This document shows, piece by piece, positions 15,874-24,738 of a stretch of 64,000 nt of DNA; the first letter of the stretch is position 1, and each line of letters opens with the position of its first letter. The stretch comes from Cardiobacterium sp. Marseille-Q4385. GTDB lineage: Bacteria; Pseudomonadota; Gammaproteobacteria; Cardiobacteriales; Cardiobacteriaceae. The translations under genes and the position numbers were made by a program. The notes under the pieces were generated by a model that saw only the letters and a list, made by a program, of their open reading frames with translations, made no database searches and had not been told where the DNA came from. The DNA lies in assembly GCF_916618745.1 (NCBI RefSeq), contig NZ_OU745373.1, positions 2,060,501 to 2,124,500 on the forward strand, given 5' to 3'.

Positions 15874-17400
15874 ATGCAAAAACCGACAACCGCCGAGAAT
15901 CCCGCCAAGCGCGGCAGCTTCGGCCTGAGCCAGTTTTTGGTTGCCGTGACGATCACCACGGTGGCTTACTTCGTCTATTGGGGGCTGGGTTACACCGGCT
16001 TCAATCACACCCTCCTCTTCCTGCTGGCCGGCACCTTCGGGCTGTTCATGGCCTTTAACATCGGCGGCAATGACGTCGCCAACTCCTTCGGCACCTCTGT
16101 CGGTGCCGGCACACTCTCCATCACCCAGGCACTCATCGTCGCTGCTATCTTTGAAGTCAGCGGTGCGCTCATTGCCGGGCGGGAAGTGACCGATACGATC
16201 AGCACCGGCATCGTCGATCTCTCCGTTATCGACATCCAGCCGCTGCAATTCGTTTACATCATGATGAGTGCGCTGATCGCCGCTGCGCTGTGGCTGCTCT
16301 TTGCCTCCTACAAGGGCCTGCCCGTCTCCACCACCCACTCCATCATCGGCGGCATCGTCGGTGCCTCCATCGCCCTCGGCCTCACCCTGCACAGCGACCA
16401 GACTTTCTCGCTGGTGTACTGGCACAAAATCTGGCACATCGTCGCTTCCTGGGTCATCTCGCCGGTGCTTGGCGGCATCATGTCGTGGCTGGTCTATGGG
16501 CAGATCAAAAAGCACGTTCTCATGCACGGTTCGGTGGCGGATCACATCACCTACTCGCGCCGCATGAAAAGCCTGCGCCCGCGTATCCACCGGCACCTGA
16601 CCTCGCGCCTGACCCAGTTCCAGAGCATGATGATGGTCAATCCCGATGACGGCGCGCACGCCCCCGGCACCGAAGCGGAAAAAGTCCTCGCCCGTCGCGC
16701 CCTGCGTCTGTGGATTCCGCTGATTGCCACCTTCGGCGCGCTGATGGTTTCCTCCATGCTGCTCTTCAAGGGCCTGAAAAACCTCAATCTCGGCCTGAGC
16801 GACTGGCAATACAGTCTCATCATCGGCGTCCTCTGTGCCGCCGTGTGGTTCACCGTGCGCCGCTACGCACGCGGCTTCCGCAGCAGCGAAGTCAGCCGCG
16901 CTACCTACATTCTGTTTAGCTGGATGCAGGTCGTGACCGCCTCCGGCTTCGCCTTTAGCCACGGCTCGAACGACATCGCCAACGCCATTGGCCCCTTCAC
17001 CGCCATCATCGACGTCCTGAAAAACCAGAGCATCAACGACGGCGCCGCGCCCGTGCCGACCGTTGCCATGATTGCCTTTGGCGTCGCCCTCGTCGCCGGG
17101 TTGTGGTTTATCGGCCGCGAAGTCATCGCTACCGTCGGTACCCACCTCGCCGAAATGAGCCCGGCAGCGGGATTCACCGCCGAACTCTCGGCGGCCATGG
17201 TCGTCATGCTGGCGTCTTCGCTCGGCCTGCCCGTCTCCAGTACGCATATCCTCGTCGGCGCCATCCTCGGCATCGGTCTCGTTAACAGAAACGCCAACTG
17301 GCGCCTGATGAAGCCCATCGCGCTCGCCTGGCTGATTACCGTCCCCGCCGCCGGCATCTGCGCCGCTATCGCCTTCCTCTGCTTCAACAGCTTCTCCTGA
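15874..17400 (+). CDS. PiT-family inorganic phosphate transporter
   Basis: 508 residues with about 10-11 spans. The duplicated PiT signatures are clear: FNIGGNDVANSFGTSVGAG (about 61-79) and FSHGSNDIANAIGP (about 361-374), each GxNDxxN type, with PVSTTHSIIGG and PVSSTHILVGA as the second conserved pair. A hydrophilic loop (about 215-280) separates the halves. It imports phosphate by cation symport. The ATG at 15874 was chosen because the upstream reading frame to 15754 overlaps promoter-like TAAAAT sequence. Confidence 0.92.
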   Translation: MQKPTTAENPAKRGSFGLSQFLVAVTITTVAYFVYWGLGYTGFNHTLLFLLAGTFGLFMAFNIGGNDVANSFGTSVGAGTLSITQALIVAAIFEVSGALIAGREVTDTISTGIVDLSVIDIQPLQFVYIMMSALIAAALWLLFASYKGLPVSTTHSIIGGIVGASIALGLTLHSDQTFSLVYWHKIWHIVASWVISPVLGGIMSWLVYGQIKKHVLMHGSVADHITYSRRMKSLRPRIHRHLTSRLTQFQSMMMVNPDDGAHAPGTEAEKVLARRALRLWIPLIATFGALMVSSMLLFKGLKNLNLGLSDWQYSLIIGVLCAAVWFTVRRYARGFRSSEVSRATYILFSWMQVVTASGFAFSHGSNDIANAIGPFTAIIDVLKNQSINDGAAPVPTVAMIAFGVALVAGLWFIGREVIATVGTHLAEMSPAAGFTAELSAAMVVMLASSLGLPVSSTHILVGAILGIGLVNRNANWRLMKPIALAWLITVPAAGICAAIAFLCFNSFS

Positions 17401-17404
17401 ACAA

Positions 17405-17428
17405 AACCCCGCAGCAGCGGGGGTTCTT
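17405..17428 (+). terminator. Terminator after the phosphate transporter
   Basis: AACCCCGC/GCGGGGGTT hairpin (17405-17412 with 17417-17425), then TTCTTC. The T-run is modest. Confidence 0.6.
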
Positions 17429-17449
17429 CATTCCACCCGGCACATCCCC

Positions 17450-17650
17450 ATGCAAGACCAGACCCAAGAAACGCTTCGCACCATCCGCAAACTGAAACAC
17501 ACCGAGAGCGCGCAAGAACGCCTGCAAGGCTGGCGCAGCGTCAGCGCCGCGCGCGGCCTGAGCGGCGAATATGCCCTCGCTGCGCGCCTGAACGGCAAAG
17601 CCTACACCGAAGAAGAAGCCGACATGGTCGCGGCATTATTTGGGCGCTGA
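17450..17650 (+). CDS. Small hypothetical protein, 66 residues
   Basis: A charged helical protein, not recognised. It begins [20 protein letters not shown], has no signal peptide or membrane span, and ends near VAALFGR. It stops two bases before the ATG of the DUF4336 gene, which suggests a two-gene unit. No function proposed. Confidence 0.55.
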   Translation: MQDQTQETLRTIRKLKHTESAQERLQGWRSVSAARGLSGEYALAARLNGKAYTEEEADMVAALFGR

Positions 17651-17652
17651 AC

Positions 17653-18405
17653 ATGGCTACACCGCTTTACCTCTATCAGCCGCTCAACACCCTGAAGCCC
17701 TGGGGCGACAACATCTGGATCGCCGATGGCGGCATCATCCGCATGAAATTCCCGCTGGGCCTCACCATTCCGTTCAGTACGCGCATGACCGTAGTGCGCC
17801 TGGCTGACGGCGGCCTGTGGTGCCATTCGCCTATCGCTCCCGATCCGGCACTGCTCGCCGCGATTGACGCACTCGGGCCGGTGCGCCACCTCGTCTCGCC
17901 CAACCGTATCCATTACGCCCATATCCCCGCCTGGCAGCGCCACTATCCGCAGGCGAAAGCCTGGGCCAGCGCCGGCGTACGCGAGCGGGCGGCGTCGCAG
18001 CGTATCAGCATTAGTTTTGCTGCCGACCTCGGCGTAGAAGCACCGCCGGACTGGGCGGAGGACATCGCGCAACTGCCTTTTCGCGGCAGTCGCGTGATGA
18101 CCGAAACCGTCTTCTACCACCGCGCAAGCCGCACCCTCATCCTCACCGACCTCATCGAAAACTTCGAGACCGCAAAATTCCCCAGCCGTTTCTGGGCGGG
18201 CGTGATGAAACTCAGCGGCATCGCCGATCCGGACGGCAAAACCCCGCCCGACTGGCGCGCCACCTTCAAAGATAAAACCGCCGCCCGTGCCGCGCTGGCG
18301 CATATCCTCGCCTGGCAACCGGAACGCATCATCCTCGCGCATGGCCGCTGTTACGACAAAGACGGCGTTGCCGAACTGCGCCGCGCCTTCCGCTGGCTGG
18401 ATTGA
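17653..18405 (+). CDS. DUF4336 (metallo-beta-lactamase-like) protein
   Basis: 250 residues. [21 protein letters not shown] at the start and [21 protein letters not shown] (about 40-60) are characteristic of DUF4336. The family has a beta-lactamase-like fold, but the H-x-H-x-D-H metal motif is replaced here ([11 protein letters not shown] near 78-88), so catalysis is uncertain. It may be cytoplasmic. It is coupled to the small upstream gene and followed by a repeat and a terminator. Confidence 0.78.
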   Translation: MATPLYLYQPLNTLKPWGDNIWIADGGIIRMKFPLGLTIPFSTRMTVVRLADGGLWCHSPIAPDPALLAAIDALGPVRHLVSPNRIHYAHIPAWQRHYPQAKAWASAGVRERAASQRISISFAADLGVEAPPDWAEDIAQLPFRGSRVMTETVFYHRASRTLILTDLIENFETAKFPSRFWAGVMKLSGIADPDGKTPPDWRATFKDKTAARAALAHILAWQPERIILAHGRCYDKDGVAELRRAFRWLD

Positions 18406-18424
18406 TGGCAGCGCGGGAAACGTA

Positions 18425-18476
18425 GAGACATTGCCTGCAACGTCTCCGCAAAAACACCAGCAACTACGCCGCTTGG
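18425..18476. repeat. Composite repeat: GAGAC palindrome plus inverted CCAAGCGG copy
   Basis: A near-perfect palindrome (arms GAGACATTGC and GCAACGTCTC with CT between, 18425-18446) is followed by a minus-strand repeat copy, CCAGCAACTACGCCGCTTGG (18457-18476). The same two modules occur together at 28870 and 29714. Confidence 0.75.
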
Positions 18477-18487
18477 CGGTCATGAAA

Positions 18488-18515
18488 GAAAAACCCCGCT
18501 GGTGCGGGGTTTCTT
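18488..18515. terminator. Bidirectional terminator between the DUF4336 gene and lnt
   Basis: GA5CCCCGC (18488-18499) pairs with GCGGGGTTTCTT (18504-18515), with A- and T-rich flanks for the convergent genes. Confidence 0.85.
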
Positions 18516-18518
18516 CTT

Positions 18519-19976
18519 TTAGCGCCAGCGGCGCCGTCCCAGTAATAACGCCACGGCGTATAGCGCGAGCAGGGAGAAAACAATCGCATTGCCAAAGCGT
18601 GCATAAGGCGTCAGCCCCGCATACGGCTGCACCTCGCCACTGAGCACGCCGCGCTCGAAACGTGGCAGACGCGCCTTCACCCGCCCCGTCGCATCCAGCA
18701 GCACCGTGTAGCCGTCGTTCGTTGCCCGTGCCATCTCGCGTCCCATCTCGCGGCAGCGCATCTGGTTCATCTGCAAATGCTGGTCGGCGGCGATAGAATC
18801 CTTGAACCACGCATCGTTACTGACGTTAATCAAATAATCCGCCGTCGGCAGGGCATGGCGCACATCACGGCCAAACGCCGCCTCGAAGCAAATTGACACC
18901 CCGGCGCGATGCTTGCCGGTGAAAAGCGGCGTCTGCACCGCATCGCCGCGCGAAAAATTGCTGTACGGGATGTCCACATACTTTTCGAAGATGCTTAACC
19001 AGTCGCGCAGCGGGATATATTCGCCAAACGGCAGCAGATGGTGCTTGTAGTAATGCCCCTGCCCGTCGCCGAGCGCCACGACCGCGTTGAAAAAAATATC
19101 GTTCGCCAAATCGCCCGCCGGAATGCCGGTGACCAGCGTTTGCCCGCGCGCCTTGAAATAGCGGTCAAGCTGGTCCAAATCCGTGCGAAGCTGCTCCTCC
19201 ATGAAAGTAAAAGCCGTCTCCGGCAACACCACCACACTCTCCTCGTGGTCAATGGCGGTGGCGATATAGTCCTGCAAATGCCGCTCCATCATCCCTGGGG
19301 CGAACTTGGTGGATTGCTCGACATTACCCTGTACCAGGGCGACAGAAAACGCAGACCCCGCCGGCGCGACAAAAGAAAAAAGACTGGTCGAGCTTGCCGC
19401 TGCATAGAGCGCAACTGCGGCCGCTGCCACCCGCCACGAACGCGTGAGCCAGGCGCGGGCGAGCAGCGAAGCAATAAACATCAACAGCAGCGACAGCACG
19501 AACACACCACCAAGCGGCGCAATACCGTCCAGCGGCGTATGCAGCGCGGAATAACCCACCGCGAGCCACGGAAAACCGGTCAACACATAAGCGCGCAACA
19601 ATTCCGCCGCGACCCAGACAGGCGGAATCAGCAACACCCGCCGCCAGCCGTCCGGCGCACTGCAACGCCGCAGCAGCCAGCCGACCGCGAGACCGTAGAG
19701 CGACATAAACAGCACCAGCAGCACATTGGCGAGAATGGCAAACGGCAACGGCGCATTGCCGTAGTAATAAAGACTGATATAGACCCAATACAGACCGCTG
19801 GCGAAGAAGCCGAGGGCGAACAGCCAGCCATAAAGCAGCGGACGCTGCCGCGCCGGCTGCTGCCACAGCCAGCAGAGCACGGTGAGCGGCAGGAGTGCCG
19901 CCCAGCCAAGCGGAAACGGCGCGAAAGAAAAAGTGAGAAGCAGGCCGGCTAGCGGCGCAAGCAGCAGATACCACAT
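18519..19976 (-). CDS. lnt: Apolipoprotein N-acyltransferase
   Basis: 485 residues from MWYLLLAPL. It adds the third acyl chain to lipoproteins in the inner membrane. About seven N-terminal helices precede a nitrilase domain. The catalytic triad is present: Glu in VVLPETAF, Lys in GHYYKHHLLPFGEYIPL and Cys in GVSICFEAAFG; a final helix closes the protein. Longer starts at 20006 and 20045 are in frame, but the TATAATGCG around 20006 looks like promoter sequence. Usually linked to corC/ybeX, it stands alone here. Confidence 0.93.
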   Translation of the reverse strand: MWYLLLAPLAGLLLTFSFAPFPLGWAALLPLTVLCWLWQQPARQRPLLYGWLFALGFFASGLYWVYISLYYYGNAPLPFAILANVLLVLFMSLYGLAVGWLLRRCSAPDGWRRVLLIPPVWVAAELLRAYVLTGFPWLAVGYSALHTPLDGIAPLGGVFVLSLLLMFIASLLARAWLTRSWRVAAAAVALYAAASSTSLFSFVAPAGSAFSVALVQGNVEQSTKFAPGMMERHLQDYIATAIDHEESVVVLPETAFTFMEEQLRTDLDQLDRYFKARGQTLVTGIPAGDLANDIFFNAVVALGDGQGHYYKHHLLPFGEYIPLRDWLSIFEKYVDIPYSNFSRGDAVQTPLFTGKHRAGVSICFEAAFGRDVRHALPTADYLINVSNDAWFKDSIAADQHLQMNQMRCREMGREMARATNDGYTVLLDATGRVKARLPRFERGVLSGEVQPYAGLTPYARFGNAIVFSLLALYAVALLLGRRRWR

Positions 19977-20041
19977 AGGGAAGTCCCGAAGAAGAAAGGC
20001 GCGCATTATAGAGGGCTTTGCGCGGGCGACAGCGGGCTCCG

Positions 20042-20091
20042 CCAAGCGGCATGGTTACTGGGTTCGCCAAGCGGCGTAACTACGGCCCCGC
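20042..20091 (+). repeat. Two tandem CCAAGCGG repeats in 25-bp register
   Basis: Copies start at 20042 (CCAAGCGGCATGGTTACTGG) and 20067 (CCAAGCGGCGTAACTACGGC), exactly 25 bases apart, between the divergent lnt and AEC transporter genes. Confidence 0.8.
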
Positions 20092-20177
20092 CCGCTGGTT
20101 GCCCTTGCCCACGATATACAAGGCAGAGGCGTCCCTGCGCCTTAAAATAGAGTCACATCCATCACCGGAGGCCCGAC

Positions 20178-21122
20178 ATGAACCCGCAATTCTGGCACGG
20201 CATCGCTTTTTCCGCCGACACCATCATCCCTATCCTCGCCATCATCGTCATGGGCTGGGTGATGAAGCGGCGCGGCGAGTTGAGCACGGAACTCATCGCC
20301 GGCATGAACCACATCGTCTATCGCTACGCCCTGCCGATGCTGCTGTTTGTCAGCGTCGTCAACAGCGACACTTCACCGCTTGCCGCCTGGCGGCTCATCG
20401 GCGCGGGCTGGCTCGCCATTTTTGCCCTCTACGTCATCGGTGCCCGCCTGGGGCGGCATCTGCCTGCCGCCGATCGCGGCGTTTTCATCCAGGGCGTTTT
20501 TCGCGGCAATATCGGCATCATCGGCCTCTCGCTTACCGCCGGCGTGTACGGCAGCAGCGATACGTTTGCCGCTTCCGCCGTCCTCGTCGGCGCGCTTGCC
20601 CTGCAAATGAATATCCTCGCCGTCATCTGCCTGACGCAAGACGAAAATCCCTCGCCGTGGCCGCTGGTGAAAAAAGTGCTGCACAACCCGCTGATCATCG
20701 CGCTGCTTCTTGCCATTCTGGTGAAGGCGCTGCACATTCCTGTGCCGAAAATCATCACCAACTTCGCCGGTTACTACAAAAACCTCACCCTGCCGCTGGC
20801 CCTGCTCGCCACCGGTGCCAGCTTCGACCTGCGCGGCATTTTCGGCGCAGGGCAAATGGCGCTCTGGGCCAGTGCAGGTCGCTTGCTGCTCTCGCCGCTG
20901 GTGTTTCTTGCCTTCGGCCTCGTGTTTGGCCTGCGCGGCGAAGCCCTCGGCATTCTCTATCTCATCGGCGCCACGCCGGCAGCTTCCGCCAGTTACATCA
21001 TGGCGAAAGCGATGGGCGGCAACGCCACCGCTGCCGCCAATATCATCGCCATCACCACCGCGCTCTCGCTTATTCTGATCGCCCCGATCATCGCGCTGTT
21101 TCCGCTGCTCGGCTGGGCGTGA
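20178..21122 (+). CDS. AEC-family (auxin efflux carrier-like) transporter
   Basis: 314 residues, typical AEC size, with about ten helices. Recognisable elements are IIPILAIIVMGWVMKRRGELS (about 16-36), FRGNIGIIGLSLT (about 108-120), LPLALLATGASFDL (about 196-209) and the C-terminal ATPAASASYIMAKAMGG (about 266-282). Bacterial members export malate, malonate or other organic anions; the substrate is not determinable. GGAGG lies eight bases upstream of the ATG. Confidence 0.9.
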   Translation: MNPQFWHGIAFSADTIIPILAIIVMGWVMKRRGELSTELIAGMNHIVYRYALPMLLFVSVVNSDTSPLAAWRLIGAGWLAIFALYVIGARLGRHLPAADRGVFIQGVFRGNIGIIGLSLTAGVYGSSDTFAASAVLVGALALQMNILAVICLTQDENPSPWPLVKKVLHNPLIIALLLAILVKALHIPVPKIITNFAGYYKNLTLPLALLATGASFDLRGIFGAGQMALWASAGRLLLSPLVFLAFGLVFGLRGEALGILYLIGATPAASASYIMAKAMGGNATAAANIIAITTALSLILIAPIIALFPLLGWA

Positions 21123-21205
21123 TGAAGCATTGGCGAGATGCAGGGAACCTCGTAAACTGCACACGCCTTTCACGGCATTCCTCAATAAATCCACAGGATA
21201 ACCCC

Positions 21206-21625
21206 ATGAAAACACTGTTCCGTTCCTTGCTCATCACCCTCGCTGCTACCGCCATTGGCATTGCCTATGCGTCCGATGATCCGAAAGATACCGCCCAAAC
21301 CTTTTTCACCGAGTTATTCAACGGTGATGTCAATAAAGCCATCCCCCTCATGCATGTCCCGCCGGAAACCCTGAAAGATACCGGGGTGGATGAAGCGGTC
21401 TTCAAAGGCAAAATCAGCACGGTGGCGACGATGATGCGCGAAGAGGCGAAAAAAGCAGGCAGTGAAATCAGCGTTGATGTCGGCGATGTGACCTACACCA
21501 ATGACGACAAAACCCAAGCCAAGGTTCACGTCACCATCAAAGGGAAGGAAGGCAAAGACAGCGAAGAAAGCGACGATATTCCGCTTATCAAGACGGAGGA
21601 TGGTTGGAAAGTCGTGTTTGATTAA
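21206..21625 (+). CDS. Exported small protein (DUF4878-like)
   Basis: 139 residues. The signal peptide (1-22, ending IAYA) is followed by a compact alpha+beta domain (about 25-139) with the NTF2-like layout DPKDTAQTFFTELFNGDVNKA and a C-terminal strand TEDGWKVVFD, typical of DUF4878-type lipoproteins; here the Cys is absent, so it would be a soluble periplasmic protein. An upstream in-frame extension from the AEC region is a shadow. It ends at a strong terminator. Confidence 0.75.
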   Translation: MKTLFRSLLITLAATAIGIAYASDDPKDTAQTFFTELFNGDVNKAIPLMHVPPETLKDTGVDEAVFKGKISTVATMMREEAKKAGSEISVDVGDVTYTNDDKTQAKVHVTIKGKEGKDSEESDDIPLIKTEDGWKVVFD

Positions 21626-21687
21626 TGGCACCACCTTACCCGTCGCCGGGCAGAAAACTGCGGGAGGCAAACCCCGCGATTACCCAC

Positions 21688-21715
21688 AAAAAAGCAGCCT
21701 TGCGGCTGCTTTTTT
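21688..21715. terminator. Terminator between the DUF4878-like and cytochrome b561 genes
   Basis: A6GCAGCC/GGCTGCT6 hairpin (21688-21699 with 21704-21715), symmetrical and shared by convergent genes. The cytochrome stop is at its right edge. Confidence 0.9.
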
Positions 21716-22182
21716 CATTCGTGCTTGCCCCAGATGCGCGGCAGCAGGTTGTCGCCTTTTAAGCGGTGAACGACCGCCATGCCGATGTGCCCAATGATGA
21801 GGACGAGGAAGACCCAACCCAGCTCGCCATGCCAGTTGTTGCCGAGGTCAATCAGTGTCTGGTTTTGCTGCCCGCGTCCGATTTGCCGCGCAATCGCCAG
21901 CGCCGGCACGATAAGCATCAGCGCATAGAGCGCCAAATGCCCCGCTTTGGCGATCCACGCATTGGCGGGGCGTTCTTTTTGCCGCAGCATCCAGATGAAG
22001 CGCAGCACGGCCAGCGCCATCAGCACAAAGCCGACCGCCTTATGCGGGCCGATGAGGAATTTCAGTTCGCCGTTCAGGTTCCAGACGATGGCGGTGGCGA
22101 ACATAAAGAAGAAACAGGCGGCCATAAGCCAGTGCAGCAGACGGGTCACGCTGCCGTAGTATTGGGAATTGTCGGTTTTCAT
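21715..22182 (-). CDS. Cytochrome b561 family membrane protein
   Basis: 155 residues with four membrane helices. The candidate heme-ligand histidines are H17 (RLLHWLM), H47 (GPHKAVG), H132 (IIGHIG) and H139 (VVHRLKG), the YodB/CybB pattern. It is a diheme quinol:acceptor oxidoreductase, perhaps a superoxide:quinone oxidase, in the inner membrane. AAGGA lies ten bases before the ATG at 22182; the 39-residue upstream extension is rejected. Confidence 0.9.
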   Translation of the reverse strand: MKTDNSQYYGSVTRLLHWLMAACFFFMFATAIVWNLNGELKFLIGPHKAVGFVLMALAVLRFIWMLRQKERPANAWIAKAGHLALYALMLIVPALAIARQIGRGQQNQTLIDLGNNWHGELGWVFLVLIIGHIGMAVVHRLKGDNLLPRIWGKHE

Positions 22183-22326
22183 AATGTGTCCTTGATGCCG
22201 GATGATGATGGGAATAAAGCGGGGGCGGGTAAAGAACCTGCCCCCGCGCGGGATTGTAGTATTGCCGTTGGCCGCGCCAAGCGGCGGCGGAGGCGCCAAT
22301 ATGTCCGGATGATTTTCCGGGAGGGG

Positions 22327-22929
22327 TCAATCGGCGCGGATGCCCCAGGCGGCGTACTGCTCACGGTCGGCGTCGCTGATAGCGCGCAGGACGCGGCAGG
22401 GGTTGCCGACAGCGATGACGCCGGCGGGGATGTCTTTGGCGACAACGCTGCCCGCACCAATCACACTGCCCGCACCGATAGTCACCCCGGGCAGGACGAT
22501 AACGCCGCTGCACAACCAGACATCGTCGCCGATGGTGATGGGCAGCGCCTGCTCCCAGGCGGCGCGGCGCAGGTCGGGATGCAGCGGGTGGTTGACCGTG
22601 TAGAGACCGACATGCGGGGCAAAGAGGACGTTGTCGCCGATGTGCACCGGGGCGCAGTCGAGGATGGTGCAGCCGACGTTGCTGTAGAAGTGTTTGCCGA
22701 TGTGGATGTGCCGCCCGTAATCGCAGTAAAACGGCGCGCTGATGTGGATGCCTTCCGGCAGTTCGCCGAGCAGTTCAGTGAGCAGCGCCGCGCGTGCCAT
22801 CGTGTCATGCGGCGGGGTTTGCGTGTTGTAACGCCAGAGGAGGTCGCGGCAGCGCTGACGCATGGCGGCAAGCGCCGTGTCGTAAGGCTGGTGCGGCGCG
22901 CCGGCGAGCATCTTTTCGTGTTCGCTCAT
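22327..22929 (-). CDS. Maltose/galactoside O-acetyltransferase family (left-handed beta-helix)
   Basis: 200 residues. The N-terminal helical cap (about 1-55: EKMLAGAPHQPYD...) is followed by hexapeptide repeats (about 60-185). The active-site histidine segment is LYTVNHPLHP (about 109-118), and SNVGCTILDC and GAGSVIGAGSVVAKDIPAGVIAVGNP are standard for Maa/LacA/NodL enzymes. It acetylates sugars with acetyl-CoA. The start overlaps the DUF1737 gene stop (TGATG). Confidence 0.9.
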   Translation of the reverse strand: MSEHEKMLAGAPHQPYDTALAAMRQRCRDLLWRYNTQTPPHDTMARAALLTELLGELPEGIHISAPFYCDYGRHIHIGKHFYSNVGCTILDCAPVHIGDNVLFAPHVGLYTVNHPLHPDLRRAAWEQALPITIGDDVWLCSGVIVLPGVTIGAGSVIGAGSVVAKDIPAGVIAVGNPCRVLRAISDADREQYAAWGIRAD

Positions 22930-23126
22930 CAGTATTCGCCAAGCGGTTTGGCGGGGTCATATTCGCCTTCGACTTCTTTGACGACGGCCTGGCCGCAGAA
23001 GCGGCCATGGGCGTCGCCGGTCAGTTGCGGGTTGCCGTAGAGTTCCCAGCCGTTTTGCAGGGCTTCGGTAACGCGGCGGCAGAAGGCGGCGTCATCAGCG
23101 CCGGTGAGGAAGCGGTAGATTTTCAT
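22929..23126 (-). CDS. DUF1737 small protein
   Basis: 65 residues. MKIYRFLTGADDAAFCRRVTEAL and LQNGWELYGNPQLT (about 22-36) are the DUF1737 hallmark; the C-terminus is EYDPAKPLGEY. AGGAG lies eight bases before the ATG at 23126. Function unknown. It is translationally coupled to the acetyltransferase, and its last codons (KPLGE) carry a CGCCAAGCGG core of the dispersed repeat. Confidence 0.8.
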   Translation of the reverse strand: MKIYRFLTGADDAAFCRRVTEALQNGWELYGNPQLTGDAHGRFCGQAVVKEVEGEYDPAKPLGEY

Positions 23127-23201
23127 GGATGTCTCCTTTGTGGATAGGGAAGCGGATGATGCCGCGTTGGCGGCGGCGGTGCAACGGGCAGGGCAGGGCA
23201 C

Positions 23202-24380
23202 TTATGCGGCGTCGCCGAGATGCTGCGCGCAGCACCAGGCGGACGACCACGCCCATTGCAGGTTGTAGCCGCCGAGCCAGCCGGTCACGTCCAGCGCTTC
23301 GCCGATGATGAAGAGGCCCGGCTGTTTTTTCACGGCAAAGGTTTTCGGGTCGAGCTCGCGCGTATCCACACCGCCGCTGCTCACTTCCGCCTTGTTCATG
23401 CCTTCGCTGCCGCTGATGGCAACGGCCTGATGTTGCAGGGCGTGCATGATGTCGCGCAGGGCGGCATCGCTGTAAGCATGCAGATCGCGGTTGCCGTGCG
23501 CGTCTGCGAGGTGGTCGGCGACAGCTTTCGGCAGGTGCGGGCGCAGGGCGTGCGCGAGGTTGTGCTGCGGATGGGCGCGTTTGCGGGTAAGCAGGTAGTC
23601 GGCGGGCAGGTCGGGCAGGTGGTTGATGAGGATGGGCGCGTCTTTTTGCCGGTAGCTGGAGATTTGCAGCACGGCGGGGCCGCTGATGCCGCGATGGGTG
23701 TAGAGCAGGTCGTCACGGAAGCTGGGCGCGCCGGCGGTCGTGATGCTGACTTCGTGGCTGATGCCGACGAGGCCGGCGGGCGGGGTCGCGAGCGCGAGCG
23801 GCACTAGGGCGGGACGGAAGGGGTAGTTGCGGATGCCGTATTGTTTGGCGATGCGCAGGGCGTAGTCGCTGGCGCCCAGTTTGGGATAGCTTGGCCCGCC
23901 GCAGGCGATGACGAGTTGCGGTGCGCGGAAATCGCCGTGGCTGGTTTCGACGCAGTAGCGGTCACCGTCGTAGTGTTGGCTGTGGATGGCGATGTGATGG
24001 TGTGGGTGAACACCGCTGGCGGTGAGGCCGTCATGCAGGGAAGTGAGGATGCCGCGCGCGCGTTCGGCGGCGAATATTTGCCCCTGGTGTTTTTCTTCGG
24101 CGGTGATGCCGCGTGCGGCAAACCAGTCCAGCACCTGCCACTGGTTGTGGCGGGCAAGCGCGGAGCGGACAAAGGCAGGGTTGTGGCCGTGGTAGGCCTC
24201 GGCGCTGAGGTGCAGGTTGGTGTAGTTGCATCGGCCACCGCCGGAGACGCGGATTTTCGCGCCGATGTCGCGGTTGTGTTCGAGGAGGCAGACGCGCAGG
24301 CCGCGTGCGGCGGCGTGGATGGCGCAGTAGCTGCCGGAAGCGCCGCCGCCGATGATGATGGCGTCGAAGGTGTGGGTCAT
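23202..24380 (-). CDS. YhiN/HI0933-family FAD-dependent oxidoreductase
   Basis: 392 residues. The FAD dinucleotide-binding motif IIIGGGASGSYCAIHAA (8-24) is followed by the family signature AKIRVSGGGRCNYTN (about 41-55), the middle insert with HRGISGPAVLQISS (about 238-251), and the C-terminal GEALDVTGWLGGYNLQWAWSSA near 365-386. It is a soluble flavoprotein of unassigned function (BaiN-like). The ATG at 24380 was chosen since the 26-residue upstream extension is proline-rich and non-homologous. Confidence 0.9.
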   Translation of the reverse strand: MTHTFDAIIIGGGASGSYCAIHAAARGLRVCLLEHNRDIGAKIRVSGGGRCNYTNLHLSAEAYHGHNPAFVRSALARHNQWQVLDWFAARGITAEEKHQGQIFAAERARGILTSLHDGLTASGVHPHHHIAIHSQHYDGDRYCVETSHGDFRAPQLVIACGGPSYPKLGASDYALRIAKQYGIRNYPFRPALVPLALATPPAGLVGISHEVSITTAGAPSFRDDLLYTHRGISGPAVLQISSYRQKDAPILINHLPDLPADYLLTRKRAHPQHNLAHALRPHLPKAVADHLADAHGNRDLHAYSDAALRDIMHALQHQAVAISGSEGMNKAEVSSGGVDTRELDPKTFAVKKQPGLFIIGEALDVTGWLGGYNLQWAWSSAWCCAQHLGDAA

Positions 24381-24465
24381 GAGCGGGTGTGCGGGTAGCG
24401 GGAGGGGCGGCAATGATAGCGGAAGCCGCCATACGGGTAGACCGAATCTGCCCATCATCCGGTTG

Positions 24466-24738
24466 TTATATGCTGCTGTCGTCCGTTTGCATGTGTTGGT
24501 GGTAGTAGTCCCGACCCTGGGCGGTGAGGCGTACGGCGTCGCCCCGGATGTGCTCGCGCCGGATGAAGGCCAGCAGACGGTAGCGCAATGGCGGGCGGTT
24601 AACCATGACGACTTCCAGCCATCCGTTATTGATCGCTTGCAGGATGTCTTCCAGCTTGACGGATGGCGGCACTTCCACAGCGGGGCGGTTGTTGGTCAGG
24701 ATAAACTGGTCAAAGAGCGGTTTGAGGGTGGTTTGCAT
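24466..24738 (-). CDS. Hypothetical protein downstream of nth
   Basis: 90 residues, soluble, not recognised. It contains VPPSVKLEDILQAINNGWLEVVMV (about 23-46) and ends in a winged-helix-like RLTAQGRDYYHQHM. Its ATG overlaps the nth stop (TGATG), so it is translated with the endonuclease. No function inferred beyond possible nucleic-acid binding. Confidence 0.6.
   Translation of the reverse strand: MQTTLKPLFDQFILTNNRPAVEVPPSVKLEDILQAINNGWLEVVMVNRPPLRYRLLAFIRREHIRGDAVRLTAQGRDYYHQHMQTDDSSI

Noticed and set aside
18519..20045. Longer lnt start at 20045 or 20006
   Set aside because: The added residues are non-homologous and the region contains a TATAAT-like promoter element; MWYLL aligns with the family start.
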